64,000 nt of DNA from JAWSVE01 sp050789445 (lineage in GTDB: Bacteria; Pseudomonadota; Gammaproteobacteria; Pseudomonadales; Cellvibrionaceae): contig JAILXR010000001.1 of NCBI GenBank assembly GCA_050789445.1, positions 1,860,001-1,924,000 on the forward strand, read 5' to 3'. How positions within the stretch are numbered: position 1 is the stretch's first letter; each line of letters begins with the position of its first letter. Positions 55,519 to 64,000 of this stretch are shown here, piece after piece. Under the pieces are notes generated by a model. That model worked only from the letters and a program-made list of their open reading frames with translations, had not been told where the DNA came from and did not search any database. The translations under genes and the position numbers were made by a program.

Positions 55519-56142
55519 TCAATCTGCCGCCGATACGGCATTAACTACAAACCGGTTTCCCGCAATACGGGCAGCAACTAGGGAGGCCACGATTAGAGCC
55601 CCTTGCGCTAGGAATACTAACGGCTTAACCTCACCGATAAACTTTGCGTCGCCTGCTATCGCCCAAATGGCGGTAGCCAACAAAATCAATAACAAACCAG
55701 ACAAGGCATCTCTATACAGAAGAAAGCTGCGGTGCGCTTGCAGCACCTCGGCCACATCTTTTACAGGCTTATAAACCTGCTGGTACCACCTACTGTTTCT
55801 GGTTGCCGCATCGATATCCTCAGAGAATACTTCCGGCCAACGATTTACAATAATCTCGTACTCCAATCTGGAGTCGTTCTTACAGAGTTGATCAACCCTG
55901 CAAGCAGGAAGTTCATTCCTAAATCGCGTAAATATCAGTTTGTGCTTGAGGGTCTGCGGTAACAGGTTTGCCACCATGACTAAAATAGCCGAGATTACTA
56001 ACCCTCCACTACCAGCAATAGCAAGCTCGACGAGATTTGATGCCGAAGGGGCTCCAAGTTGAATAACGGCTGAGGCCGCCAATGACGCCACCATAATGCA
56101 ATAAATATTACGGCTGTTTTCTTTCTTTAAGTCGCTTTCCAT
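55519..56142 (-). CDS. Four-helix membrane protein of the E2-E1-JAB/MBL module
   Basis: A 207-residue protein with two membrane segments near the N-terminus (SLAASAVIQLGA and GLVISAILVMVANLL), a soluble loop of about 100 residues (including YEIIVNRWPEVFSE), and two at the C-terminus (LLLILLATAIWAIAG and ALIVASLVAARIAG). The layout recalls SLATT-like and other membrane effectors of nucleotide-signalled defence systems. It is the first gene, 19 bp before the MBL gene, so the likely reading order is membrane protein, MBL, fusion enzyme. AGGTAGG precedes the ATG. Confidence 0.7.
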   Translation of the reverse strand: MESDLKKENSRNIYCIMVASLAASAVIQLGAPSASNLVELAIAGSGGLVISAILVMVANLLPQTLKHKLIFTRFRNELPACRVDQLCKNDSRLEYEIIVNRWPEVFSEDIDAATRNSRWYQQVYKPVKDVAEVLQAHRSFLLYRDALSGLLLILLATAIWAIAGDAKFIGEVKPLVFLAQGALIVASLVAARIAGNRFVVNAVSAAD

Positions 56143-56161
56143 TACCTACCTCATCTTGCCG

Positions 56162-56530
56162 TTAAATCTTGCCAACCAGAGGCAATGAGTGGGGTGTCAA
56201 TCCGTCCAGAACCAGATGGCTGATATATCCTGCTCCCGCTCCAAGTGCGAGCAATCGAAGAGTTCGATCCAAGTCGTCTTTTGGCTCCCACTCATAAGCT
56301 TTTTTCACACCATATCCGATAGCCAGCAATACAACTATGCTATGACAAAACTGACGATGATGCGGGTGTAATGCAGGTTCTAAAATGTCTGGCATTTTCC
56401 CGAACAACGCACCGACAGCGACGGCAAAAATGGGGTTGTGTTGAATGCTCCCATTTTCATCACGATCATAAGTGACAACCCCAAGGCCTGCCATACTTCC
56501 AGCAACAGCGTGTGTAAATCCGTTCGCCAT
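56162..56530 (-). CDS. YdjM-like membrane-bound metal-dependent hydrolase family protein
   Basis: A 122-residue protein with the family signature HAVAGSMAGLG, an HRQFCHSIVVLLAIGYG block and SHLVLDGLTPHSLPL, whose His and Asp residues bind metal. E. coli YdjM is SOS-controlled through LexA; no LexA box is visible here. It lies 2 bp downstream of a 57-residue gene and 19 bp upstream of the four-helix membrane protein, so it may belong to the same transcript as the module. Confidence 0.8.
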   Translation of the reverse strand: MANGFTHAVAGSMAGLGVVTYDRDENGSIQHNPIFAVAVGALFGKMPDILEPALHPHHRQFCHSIVVLLAIGYGVKKAYEWEPKDDLDRTLRLLALGAGAGYISHLVLDGLTPHSLPLVGKI

Positions 56531-56532
56531 AT

Positions 56533-56706
56533 CTATTTCTCTTTCCGTACACCCTTAAATGGTGCCTTTGATGATGTTTTGACGTCCATAAACCGTCCAG
56601 TTTCTGCATCACGTTTGACGTAGTGACCAGAAGGGGTTTTAGTTTGAGAACGTCCACGCACAGCTCCGTTGCGTTTACCGTCTCCTTTTGGTGGATTTGT
56701 AGCCAT
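56533..56706 (-). CDS. 57-residue basic protein of unknown function
   Basis: The ATG at 56706 gives a 57-residue, Lys/Arg/Gly-rich protein (MATNPPKGDGKRNGAVRG, later RDAETGRFMDVKT). It ends 2 bp before the YdjM-like gene. AGGA lies 11 bp upstream. It is too small for standard gene calling. A protein of similar composition and length often accompanies mobile elements, which is my impression only. Possible nucleic-acid-binding protein. Confidence 0.7.
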   Translation of the reverse strand: MATNPPKGDGKRNGAVRGRSQTKTPSGHYVKRDAETGRFMDVKTSSKAPFKGVRKEK

Positions 56707-56834
56707 AATAAATATCTTCCTATTTCAGTTAAAGTTGACCTGTTTTAACAGGGTGTATTAAAAAAGGCGAAACCGCCTTAATACACACCATACTCTAAAC
56801 AATCTGTTAAAGTCAAGGTGTTTTATCAGATAAC

Positions 56835-57383
56835 TTATTTAATGGCTTTGTAGACAAATTCTAGTCCACCCGTCTCAGCAACTGACTTTTGCCCAAGTAT
56901 CAAGCCAGTGGCATAAAGCTTTTTCAACTTAGCACTGCCATTCTGGGATGAACCACCAAACTTACTAACGATTTTAGACGTAGTTACCTCTCCCTCAGTC
57001 ATAATGTAATCAAATAGTTCTTTTTGCCCTTTGCTAAGCTCTGGACCGATAACTAAATAACCATCACTTTTCTTTAGAATGAGCGACTGCTCTTTCGCAA
57101 CTGCGGCATAGTGCCAGTTATCCATTAAGTCTTTTGTGAAGGAGCCTGTTAGATAAAAACCTCTTTCACCTTTCATTTGTTTTGCCAAAGAAATTACACT
57201 TTCTCTAGGAAAAGAAGCATCCGTAGCTTCGATACCCTCCATTGAAATCTCGTAAACTTCGGCTGGATTTTCGTCAATATAGTCAGCCATTAAGGATAAC
57301 GTTTCTCGACCTTGCTTATTGCCGAAAGGATGGTCATCTTTAGTAAAATCACGGAGGCGCATGGGAATCATCTTCTGGTTCAT
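56835..57383 (-). CDS. STAS-like (DUF4325-type) protein with C-terminal winged helix
   Basis: A 182-residue protein. The first 105 residues follow the DUF4325 STAS-like pattern (ISMEGIEATDASFPRESV with the conserved Ser-Phe). The last 65 residues look like a winged-helix or MarR-like module (LFDYIMTEGEVTTSKIVSKF). STAS domains are phospho-switch partners of GHKL kinases in sigma-factor control. It is 22 bp downstream of a GHKL ATPase gene on the same strand. The start could be one of three close ATGs (57383, 57371, 57362). Confidence 0.68.
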   Translation of the reverse strand: MNQKMIPMRLRDFTKDDHPFGNKQGRETLSLMADYIDENPAEVYEISMEGIEATDASFPRESVISLAKQMKGERGFYLTGSFTKDLMDNWHYAAVAKEQSLILKKSDGYLVIGPELSKGQKELFDYIMTEGEVTTSKIVSKFGGSSQNGSAKLKKLYATGLILGQKSVAETGGLEFVYKAIK

Positions 57384-57405
57384 CTTGTTAATTTAATCAG
57401 AACTT

Positions 57406-58530
57406 TTAGCTTTTCGCAAGAATAAAGTCAAAACAAATGTGTGTTCCTAACATCTTTGGTAGGTCTACCACATACTCAAATTCATCTAGCTTGCCAGATT
57501 TATAAACAAGCTTAAGCTCAAATTTCTCTTCTCTCACTGATATTTTTGCATCGTAAGAAGCAGCGACATCTCCACTTCGCTTTAGCCCCAAACCACGGCC
57601 TTCATCATTCGAACTAGAAATACGCCCCTTCTCAAAAAGTTCCTTTACTAAAAGAGGCCCGGACTTCGGGTCATTAAAATCAAATTTATTGTAAAGGGCA
57701 GGGTATCTCTCTTTAAGAACTGGCTTCAATGTACCAGTGATACCCATACCACTATCAGAAACAATCGTTTGAATATGAGGCCTAACACCCCTCCTACCTC
57801 CATAACCTTTGTAACGCTGTAGTGCTATATACCCTGGTATTGGCGAGTTTGAATGATCCCAAACATTGCCGAACAACTCTGACAAAACCGTAAATGCAGG
57901 CTGTGAATACTGTTCGCCCGCATAATGCACAAAGCTTTTTTTCAGCTGTTGCGGTATATTTTCATCCAGATCATTCGGGTCTACTTCACCAAACTCATAT
58001 ACTGCTTCGCTGTTGCCTTTATATATTGTGGCAGTTGAAAAAACGGGTCTGCTAGGCTCTATATTTACTTTCTTATCTAATAATTCAAAAAAACCAATTC
58101 TGTTAAAATATGATAACGTGTCCTGACAGTCGTTAAAATCGATAGTGACTGACTTTCCCAATAAAGCCGATTGATTAGAAAATGCTAAAAGGCGAGCTGC
58201 CGCCTCCAAAAATATTTTACAGCCTTCTGGAACAATGAAATGGATGGAACTACAATCCGACTCTAAAGGCGAACCAGAATTTTTAATGGACATATCAAGC
58301 GATAACCCATCAATCCATGTCGCCCCATCAAACCGAACTTCTATCAAGTCGTCTTTGAGAATAAACCAACAATGATTTTCGTCTTTTAGAAAAAGACCTT
58401 TTTGTTTACTTAAGTAGGAATTAACATCACTTTTATCCAAACCAAGTTTTTTTGCTATCTGACGCCCTCTTAAGCCAGGCTTATCACTCAAAATCTGTCT
58501 GATTTTATCTTCCATATCCTTCACAGACAC
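57406..58530 (-). CDS. GHKL-type ATPase/histidine-kinase-like protein with N-terminal winged helix
   Basis: A 374-residue protein. Residues 1-60 form a winged-helix module (GRQIAKKLGLDKSDVNSYL). The C-terminal half is a GHKL ATPase: N-box SELFGNVWDHSNS, G1 box VSDSGMGITG and G2 box GRGLGLKRSGD. No phosphoacceptor histidine domain is seen, so it resembles RsbT/RsbW-type kinases rather than a sensor. Its pairing with a STAS-like protein supports a partner-switching module. The start could be GTG at 58530 or 58524, or the ATG at 58515. Confidence 0.8.
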   Translation of the reverse strand: MSVKDMEDKIRQILSDKPGLRGRQIAKKLGLDKSDVNSYLSKQKGLFLKDENHCWFILKDDLIEVRFDGATWIDGLSLDMSIKNSGSPLESDCSSIHFIVPEGCKIFLEAAARLLAFSNQSALLGKSVTIDFNDCQDTLSYFNRIGFFELLDKKVNIEPSRPVFSTATIYKGNSEAVYEFGEVDPNDLDENIPQQLKKSFVHYAGEQYSQPAFTVLSELFGNVWDHSNSPIPGYIALQRYKGYGGRRGVRPHIQTIVSDSGMGITGTLKPVLKERYPALYNKFDFNDPKSGPLLVKELFEKGRISSSNDEGRGLGLKRSGDVAASYDAKISVREEKFELKLVYKSGKLDEFEYVVDLPKMLGTHICFDFILAKS

Positions 58531-58613
58531 CTTCCACGGCTCTCAATTTAATAAAATGGCCATCACCGGACAGGCCACGTAAATTTGCGTATAGCAAACC
58601 TAATTAATCCAAA

Positions 58614-61592
58614 CTAATAGTATTCCTTAATATACGCATAAGCTTGATCAAACAAGGCTTGGTCAGTATGTAGCTTGTACTTCAATAGTGCTTTGCGAAG
58701 AGATTTTTGTACTTCTCTTTCTCCTCCGCTGGTGCCCTGCCAACCAGGAAATCGAACAATGCGAACAATGGCGTCTATGTCCGTAACGATACGCTCCACT
58801 ACAGCTGGAGTTTCTTCACTTCTAAGCTCAATAAATAATTCAGTCAAAGCTGCTTTAGGTGACTTTTCTTGACGTGCCTGCTCCAGGTCCTTTTCTGCTT
58901 GAAGAGTTTCTTTAGCAATTTTACAAAGCTCTTTCACAAAATCGATTGAGGCTATAAGTCCCTTTTCTGCTTTATCTCTAAGCGTTTCTAAACGCTCACT
59001 CAATGATTTGAAGACAGGTAAATCAGCCCGATCTTTAAACCGTTTGGCCAGAGCCTTTTCCAACTGCTTAGTTTTCTTAGGGTCGGGATTATTAAAGATA
59101 TCCTCGATTACATCCGCATCCATAACGAACTCATCCAACGTATGCACCTCACCTACGTGAATGTTGTCATGAATTAACTGAGTTGTTTGCGCCCCTAGTG
59201 TTAGCCATAGCAACTTACCTATATTGTCGGACGCTGGCTTAACGGATTCGTATACTTGTGCCAGCCATTTGTAATCTTGGTTATAAATATCAAGAATATT
59301 GTCAGGTGATAATGATTCCCAAAGCTTGGAAAGGTACTTAAAATTAGCAGCGAAGGCATCTTTTTTCTCGTCAGTGTTAATCGCATCCTGCGCAGCTTCT
59401 AAACCTTCAAAGCCTTCTAGCGTTCTATCAACACCTTCAAAATGCGCCAGTGCATCTGCCATAGCTTGTGGTAATTTGGCCCGCAACTCACTCAAATTGG
59501 TAATAACCTGCTGTAAGCTTTCTTCATCAAATTCCAATGCTTTGGCGGCATCATCGAATACACCAAAATAGTCTACTATTCGACCAAATGTTTTATGAGG
59601 ATATAGACGGTTGGTGCGACAAATTGCCTGGAGCAATGTGTGATCTTTTATGGATTTATCTAAATACATTGTTTGTAAAATTGGGGCGTCGAAACCTGTT
59701 AAGAGCTTCGCGGTAACGATAATGAATTTAAGTTCTGACGTAGCATCATTAAACTCATCTACAATTTTCTCTTGCTGGCTTTTGTCGACCCCCCACTTTT
59801 TCTTAAACTCAAAATCGTCATTGGCTGTTGTTGAAATGACAACCTTGCTAGCCTCGACTGGCAAGTGCTTATCCAGTTCTTCTTTGTACTGAACGCAAGC
59901 ATGGCGATCTGGTGTGACAATCATGGCTTTAAAGCCATGCGGTAACACTTTTTCTTTGAAGTGTTCAGCAATGTCATTCACGATCTTTTCAACGCGCTCT
60001 GGCGCTTTAAGGAATGCGGCCATTTTCGCCGACTTCTGATTTAAAGCGTCAGCTTCTTCGTCGGTTAGACCTGCACTTTCCTTTAGGTTCGCGAAAGCTT
60101 CATCTAAAGAATCCTTATCAACATGAACGTCAACAAGGCGCGGCTCAAAGTGCAGCGGCAGTGTTGCTTCATCGCGAATAGAGTCATGGAAGGTATAGCG
60201 GCTCATATAGCCGCCTTGATCTTCTTCTGCACCAAAAGCCCAAAACGTATTTTTGTCAGCCTTGTTAACTGGTGTTCCCGTTAATCCAAACAAAAATGCA
60301 TTGGGCAGCGCCGCTCGCATTTGACGACCTAAGTCACCTTCTTGTGTTCGGTGAGCTTCATCCACCAGCACAATGATATTCTCGCGAGTGTTCATGTTTG
60401 GCTTGGCATCACGAAACTTATGGATCATTGAGATTATGATTTTTCGGGTGTCTCGCTCCAACATTTGTTGAAGCTCTTTAATGCTGTCAGTACTTTCAAC
60501 ATTGGCAACATCAGCGGCATTAAATGTTCCGCTGATTTGTGTATCTAGGTCCGTGCGATCTACCAACACAATCACCGTTGGGCTTTTAAGGGAGGCTTCA
60601 CGGCGTAATTTCTGCGCAGCAAACACCATGAGCAACGATTTACCGGAACCCTGGAAATGCCAGATCAAACCCTTTTTGATTTTGCCATCAATAACGCGCT
60701 GGACTATCTTATTCGCACCTTCATATTGCTGAAAACGCGGTATAATCTTGATGCGTTGTTTTTTGTTGTTGCTAGTGAACAAAGAAAAGTTACGCATAAT
60801 ATCGAGCAAGCGTGCGGGGCTGAGTAAGTCTTTAAGTTCCTTACCCACGCCGACTAAGCCAAAGTTTTTGGCAATCGCCTCGTCGTCATTTTCTAAACGC
60901 CAAGGTGCCCAAAACTCTAACGGGCAACGAATAGCACCATAAAAAAGCTCTTTCCCTTCAGTTGCAAAGGACAGAATGTTTGGTACAAATAACTGTGGTA
61001 CAGCGTTTTCGTAGATATTGTGAACTTCATTCGCACCATCTAACCAGCTAACGGAAGGCCGTATGGGGGTTTTTGCTTCACCAACCACCACTGGAATACC
61101 GTTAATCATCATCACCACATCGGGAATCTTGGTTTCCCGTTGATGAATGCGGAACTGATTGGTGACGATGTATTGATTATTGGTGAGGTTATCAAAATCG
61201 ACTAAACGCACAGGCACATGGCGATTGTTCTCGCCAAAGGGCATGGTCTTTTCGCCCGTAAGCCATAAGAAGAATTCTTCGTTGGCTTTGACTAAGCCAA
61301 TTTGATTGACCGAAATCAAAATAGCGCGGAGTTTGTAGATTACCTCATCGGCCAGTTCTGGCCTTGCCTGAATCTCAGGGTTAAGGCGTAGCAAGGCATC
61401 TTTTACTTGTGCCTCAACCAGCACTTCATTCACGCCACGGCCAAGCTCCGTTAATTCTTGGGGCGATTGAAATTGCCATACAGCACCATAGGGCTGTGGA
61501 GGTGCTTCAGCGACCTGTCCTTGATTGAGATTTACACCCGTCAATTGATTGATGATGTAATACTCTACGCTATTTAATTCGGTAAACCCCAT
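58614..61592 (-). CDS. hsdR: Type I restriction enzyme, R subunit
   Basis: A 992-residue motor-nuclease subunit. The N-terminal PD-(D/E)XK nuclease has DVVMMINGIPVVVGEAKTP; the SF2 helicase has Walker A HFQGSGKSLLMV, DEAH box VLVDEAHRTQEGD, GLTGTPV and a QAICRTNRLYP motif VI. The C-terminal helical region contacts HsdM. It cuts unmethylated DNA after translocation. It starts 2 bp after the hsdS stop, in the order hsdM-hsdS-hsdR. Confidence 0.95.
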   Translation of the reverse strand: MGFTELNSVEYYIINQLTGVNLNQGQVAEAPPQPYGAVWQFQSPQELTELGRGVNEVLVEAQVKDALLRLNPEIQARPELADEVIYKLRAILISVNQIGLVKANEEFFLWLTGEKTMPFGENNRHVPVRLVDFDNLTNNQYIVTNQFRIHQRETKIPDVVMMINGIPVVVGEAKTPIRPSVSWLDGANEVHNIYENAVPQLFVPNILSFATEGKELFYGAIRCPLEFWAPWRLENDDEAIAKNFGLVGVGKELKDLLSPARLLDIMRNFSLFTSNNKKQRIKIIPRFQQYEGANKIVQRVIDGKIKKGLIWHFQGSGKSLLMVFAAQKLRREASLKSPTVIVLVDRTDLDTQISGTFNAADVANVESTDSIKELQQMLERDTRKIIISMIHKFRDAKPNMNTRENIIVLVDEAHRTQEGDLGRQMRAALPNAFLFGLTGTPVNKADKNTFWAFGAEEDQGGYMSRYTFHDSIRDEATLPLHFEPRLVDVHVDKDSLDEAFANLKESAGLTDEEADALNQKSAKMAAFLKAPERVEKIVNDIAEHFKEKVLPHGFKAMIVTPDRHACVQYKEELDKHLPVEASKVVISTTANDDFEFKKKWGVDKSQQEKIVDEFNDATSELKFIIVTAKLLTGFDAPILQTMYLDKSIKDHTLLQAICRTNRLYPHKTFGRIVDYFGVFDDAAKALEFDEESLQQVITNLSELRAKLPQAMADALAHFEGVDRTLEGFEGLEAAQDAINTDEKKDAFAANFKYLSKLWESLSPDNILDIYNQDYKWLAQVYESVKPASDNIGKLLWLTLGAQTTQLIHDNIHVGEVHTLDEFVMDADVIEDIFNNPDPKKTKQLEKALAKRFKDRADLPVFKSLSERLETLRDKAEKGLIASIDFVKELCKIAKETLQAEKDLEQARQEKSPKAALTELFIELRSEETPAVVERIVTDIDAIVRIVRFPGWQGTSGGEREVQKSLRKALLKYKLHTDQALFDQAYAYIKEYY

Positions 61593-61594
61593 AT

Positions 61595-62728
61595 CTAAAA
61601 CACCTGGCCAATTAAACTTTTTATAAAGTTGTTCGTAACTTTCATGTCCTCAATCAATTCTGCCCTAGTAGTATCCAAAGCTAATAGTTTTTGAATGATT
61701 TCATCTTGAACATCATCCTCTACATCTGGCAAAGGTATGCTCTTTAAAGTTTTGCTATCAATATTAGGGAATGTAGAGCCAGAGGCCAGCCTCATAATTT
61801 CCGTCACATTGTACCTAAGTGCAAATTCTAGAAATGTGGTTTTGAACACTCCTTTACCTCTTATTGCTGCCACCCCTCGCCCAATACAGTACTCATCATT
61901 AGAAATATTCATTCGTCCAGTGGTACTACCTCTAACGCATAGCAAGATATCCTCTTTCTCGCAAAATTTAGTAGGTTTATCTGTCCATTGAACTTTAATC
62001 GGATATCTATCTGTAAACTCTGTCGGGCCATTTATTAGAGGGTAACCTTTACCTTCTTTGTTATAACTAGTTCCTGATGGTGACTGCCCCATAATTATTT
62101 CTGCACACTCTCCAAGTGCTAGAAACTTACTTGCCTGAGTTTTGAAAAAAAACTTACTATGCGAGTCAAAAGACTGAGTAATTTCTTTGAGCAAGTTAAT
62201 TTTCTCTAGATTCATTCTCTCAGCAGACCAAAATAGCGCTGCAAGTTCCGATTGTTTATCAAGTGGTGGCACAAGAAACTCTTGAGTTTTCAAACTGCCC
62301 CAATTAATTGTTGGAGAAAGCGAGCCGACAGAAATATCTATTGCACGATTCATAAATAAATCAGAATGCATGAAAAACGGAAACAAATCAGGATCAATAA
62401 CATCTCGGTTTGCTCGAAGCACCAACGAATGGGCTGAACAAAAGCCATCACAAGTCGCAATACCTGCCTTGCGCTGATAAGCACGACGGCGACCAAAAAT
62501 AATATCGCCTTTGTAGAACTTTAGCTTTTGTCCATTTACATCATCAGGCGTGCCAAAGCGCTTAATATGCAATGATTCTGAATCAATATGCTCCAGGCCA
62601 ATGTAAACTTCTAAATCAGTGTTGTTAGGATCAACGCGCTCAGAGATATTTTGCGCTATCTCGTCAAATCGAAAGCTTTTCCAATTTGATTTATCTAGGT
62701 TGTTTAGATCAATCTTATTTACTGCCAT
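61595..62728 (-). CDS. hsdS: Type I restriction enzyme, S (specificity) subunit
   Basis: 377 residues from the ATG at 62728, preceded by AGG at 6 bp; a TTG at 62734 overlaps the hsdM stop. Two target-recognition domains (about 1-195 and 200-377), each followed by a helical spacer; SVGSLSPTINWGSLKTQEFLV and SGSTFPNIDSKTLKSIPLP mark the spacer starts. The two domains read two half-sites of the split DNA target, which is not predictable from sequence alone. Confidence 0.92.
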   Translation of the reverse strand: MAVNKIDLNNLDKSNWKSFRFDEIAQNISERVDPNNTDLEVYIGLEHIDSESLHIKRFGTPDDVNGQKLKFYKGDIIFGRRRAYQRKAGIATCDGFCSAHSLVLRANRDVIDPDLFPFFMHSDLFMNRAIDISVGSLSPTINWGSLKTQEFLVPPLDKQSELAALFWSAERMNLEKINLLKEITQSFDSHSKFFFKTQASKFLALGECAEIIMGQSPSGTSYNKEGKGYPLINGPTEFTDRYPIKVQWTDKPTKFCEKEDILLCVRGSTTGRMNISNDEYCIGRGVAAIRGKGVFKTTFLEFALRYNVTEIMRLASGSTFPNIDSKTLKSIPLPDVEDDVQDEIIQKLLALDTTRAELIEDMKVTNNFIKSLIGQVF

Positions 62729-62730
62729 GT

Positions 62731-64000
62731 TCAACCTAGCTCCTTAAAAAGCTTGTTCATACTGTTCGCAAGCTGCTCGGATGAAGCCGTCCAATTCTCT
62801 AATGCGTCTTGCAGACTAATGACTTCTTTCGAGCTATCTACATTGCTGACGTATAAAGCCATGTTCAAACTAGCTTTATGTGCAAGCACATCCTCTATAC
62901 TAACGACCTTACAAAATCCTTCTTGATCCTCATAAGCTTTATAGGCGTTATAAATTCGCTCTATATGATTGCTCTCCAAATATGCAATATTCTTGTCCTG
63001 CCGAACTTCTTTCACCGCATTAATGATTAGAACTTTACCCTGTTTACTCTTCTCTTTTTTAGTTTTAGTAATCAGCAGGCAAGCTTCCATCGGTGAGTTA
63101 TAAAACAGGTTTGGTCCTAAGCCTACAACGCACTCGACTTGATCTTGCTCTATCATTTTGCGGCGCATATCCGATTCTGCGTCACGGAACAAAATGCCGT
63201 GCGGCCATAGCGAAATAGAGCGGCCATTTTTCAAATCTAAGCTTTTTTGAATATGCTGCTGAAATGCATAATCCGCGCACCCTTGCGGTGGCGTCCCCCA
63301 GAGGTTCCTACCAAAAGGATCACTCTCAAACGACTTTCTATCCCAAGACTTAATTGAATAAGGCGGGTTCGCCAGAATAACGTTGAATTTTTTCAATTCG
63401 TCATTCTCTAGTAAACCTGGATTGGCTAAGGTATCACCGCGAACAATATCGAACTCCTCAATGCCATGCATAAACATATTCATGCGGGCAATGGCTGAAG
63501 TAAGAAGGTTTATCTCTTGTCCGTAGAGTTTTAGCGTGCGGTATTCTTTGCCTTCTTCTTTCAAATGCAGGGCGCAGTTCAAAAGCAAACCACCAGAACC
63601 GCAAGTTGGGTCGTAGACCGATTCCCCTGGCTGCGGGTCCATGATCATGGTCATTAGTTTTACGACGGTGCGGTTGGTATAGAATTCCGCTGCGGTATGG
63701 CCACTATCATCGGCAAATTCTTTGATGAGGTATTCGTAGGCGTTGCCGAGCTTGTCATCGGGTACATTGCTTAGGTTCAATGTTTGCTGCGAATAGTGCT
63801 CAATCAGGTTGGTAAGCATCGCGTCTGATAAGCGGTCTTTATTTGTCCAACTCGCATCTCCAAAAATACCGTGCAAGGTATTTGGATTAGCTTGCTCTAT
63901 AGCGCGCATAGCGTTTTGTAGTGCCAAGCCGATGTTGGTTGTTGTTTCACGCACATCGTTCCAGTGCGCGCCTTTGGGTATTTGAAAGTGATGGTTTTCG
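62731..64000 (-). CDS. hsdM: Type I DNA methyltransferase, M subunit (5' end beyond window)
   Basis: The open frame runs past the right edge, so the N-terminus is missing; a GTG at 63954 is internal. Visible: AHWNDVR and FGDASWTNKDRLSDAM typical of HsdM, S-adenosylmethionine motif DPTCGSGGLLLN, and catalytic motif IV NPPYS. It methylates adenine and protects the host's own DNA. It overlaps hsdS at ATGA-like spacing. Intact as far as seen. Confidence 0.94.
   Translation of the reverse strand, partial: ENHHFQIPKGAHWNDVRETTTNIGLALQNAMRAIEQANPNTLHGIFGDASWTNKDRLSDAMLTNLIEHYSQQTLNLSNVPDDKLGNAYEYLIKEFADDSGHTAAEFYTNRTVVKLMTMIMDPQPGESVYDPTCGSGGLLLNCALHLKEEGKEYRTLKLYGQEINLLTSAIARMNMFMHGIEEFDIVRGDTLANPGLLENDELKKFNVILANPPYSIKSWDRKSFESDPFGRNLWGTPPQGCADYAFQQHIQKSLDLKNGRSISLWPHGILFRDAESDMRRKMIEQDQVECVVGLGPNLFYNSPMEACLLITKTKKEKSKQGKVLIINAVKEVRQDKNIAYLESNHIERIYNAYKAYEDQEGFCKVVSIEDVLAHKASLNMALYVSNVDSSKEVISLQDALENWTASSEQLANSMNKLFKELG

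Noticed and set aside
1..64000. CRISPR arrays, tRNA and rRNA genes, IS elements with DDE transposases
   Set aside because: No regularly spaced repeats, no cloverleaf-like T-loop with acceptor pairing and no transposase of that type seen on either strand; a computed scan was not possible.

Overview
The window comes from the chromosome of a gammaproteobacterium, probably a marine or halophilic lineage of the Oceanospirillales/Alteromonadales type. The housekeeping gene content points there: single-chain GcvP, SthA, PrfC, GrxD, a NrdA with two ATP-cones, an AlgP/histone H1-like protein and a CsrA paralogue. No rRNA or tRNA was found, so the genus is not fixed. Most of the first 48.7 kb looks like ordinary AT-rich core genome; two stretches are accessory.

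Core part. 1-8.2 kb: AEC carrier (cut at the left edge), lipoprotein, receptor-type Ser/Thr kinase, grxD, a likely small RNA with promoter and terminator, argD, argF. 8.6-23.6 kb: csrA, then nrdA and nrdB with a mobile element between them, three small uncharacterised genes and a response regulator-GGDEF protein. The nrdA promoter region carries a perfect DnaA box and two NrdR-type boxes 15 bp apart. 23.6-31.4 kb: XRE-cupin regulator, CvpA-like and UDG-like genes, gcvP, two small genes and dinB behind a good LexA box. 32-48.6 kb: histone-like protein, RND pump with adaptor, cyclic-nucleotide-binding protein, a chalcone-isomerase-like/TonB fusion, HDOD, sthA, AI-2E family permease, PlsC-type acyltransferase and prfC.

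Accessory stretch 1 (about 12,577-19,446) separates nrdA from nrdB by 7 kb. Three overlapping, divergent tyrosine recombinase genes and a small helical protein form the mobility operon, reminiscent of Tn554-like, RIT or gamma-mobile-trio elements. The cargo is a two-gene TIR plus caspase-like protease pair with the architecture of type IV Thoeris antiphage defence. Both ends carry several copies of GTATAC, including an outer inverted GTATACTTTT.

Accessory stretch 2 (about 48.7 kb to the right edge) is a defence island: AbiE-type toxin-antitoxin pair, ardA antirestriction gene with a hairpin-rich leader, a three-gene module (E2-E1-JAB fusion, metallo-beta-lactamase-fold protein, four-helix membrane protein), a STAS-like plus GHKL ATPase pair, and a type I restriction-modification system (hsdR, hsdS, hsdM cut by the right edge). 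Two 57-codon genes are also present there. The E2-E1-JAB/MBL/membrane module and the STAS-like/ATPase pair are the least familiar systems and the best candidates for new biology.

All calls rest on reading the sequence and translations; no database search was run.
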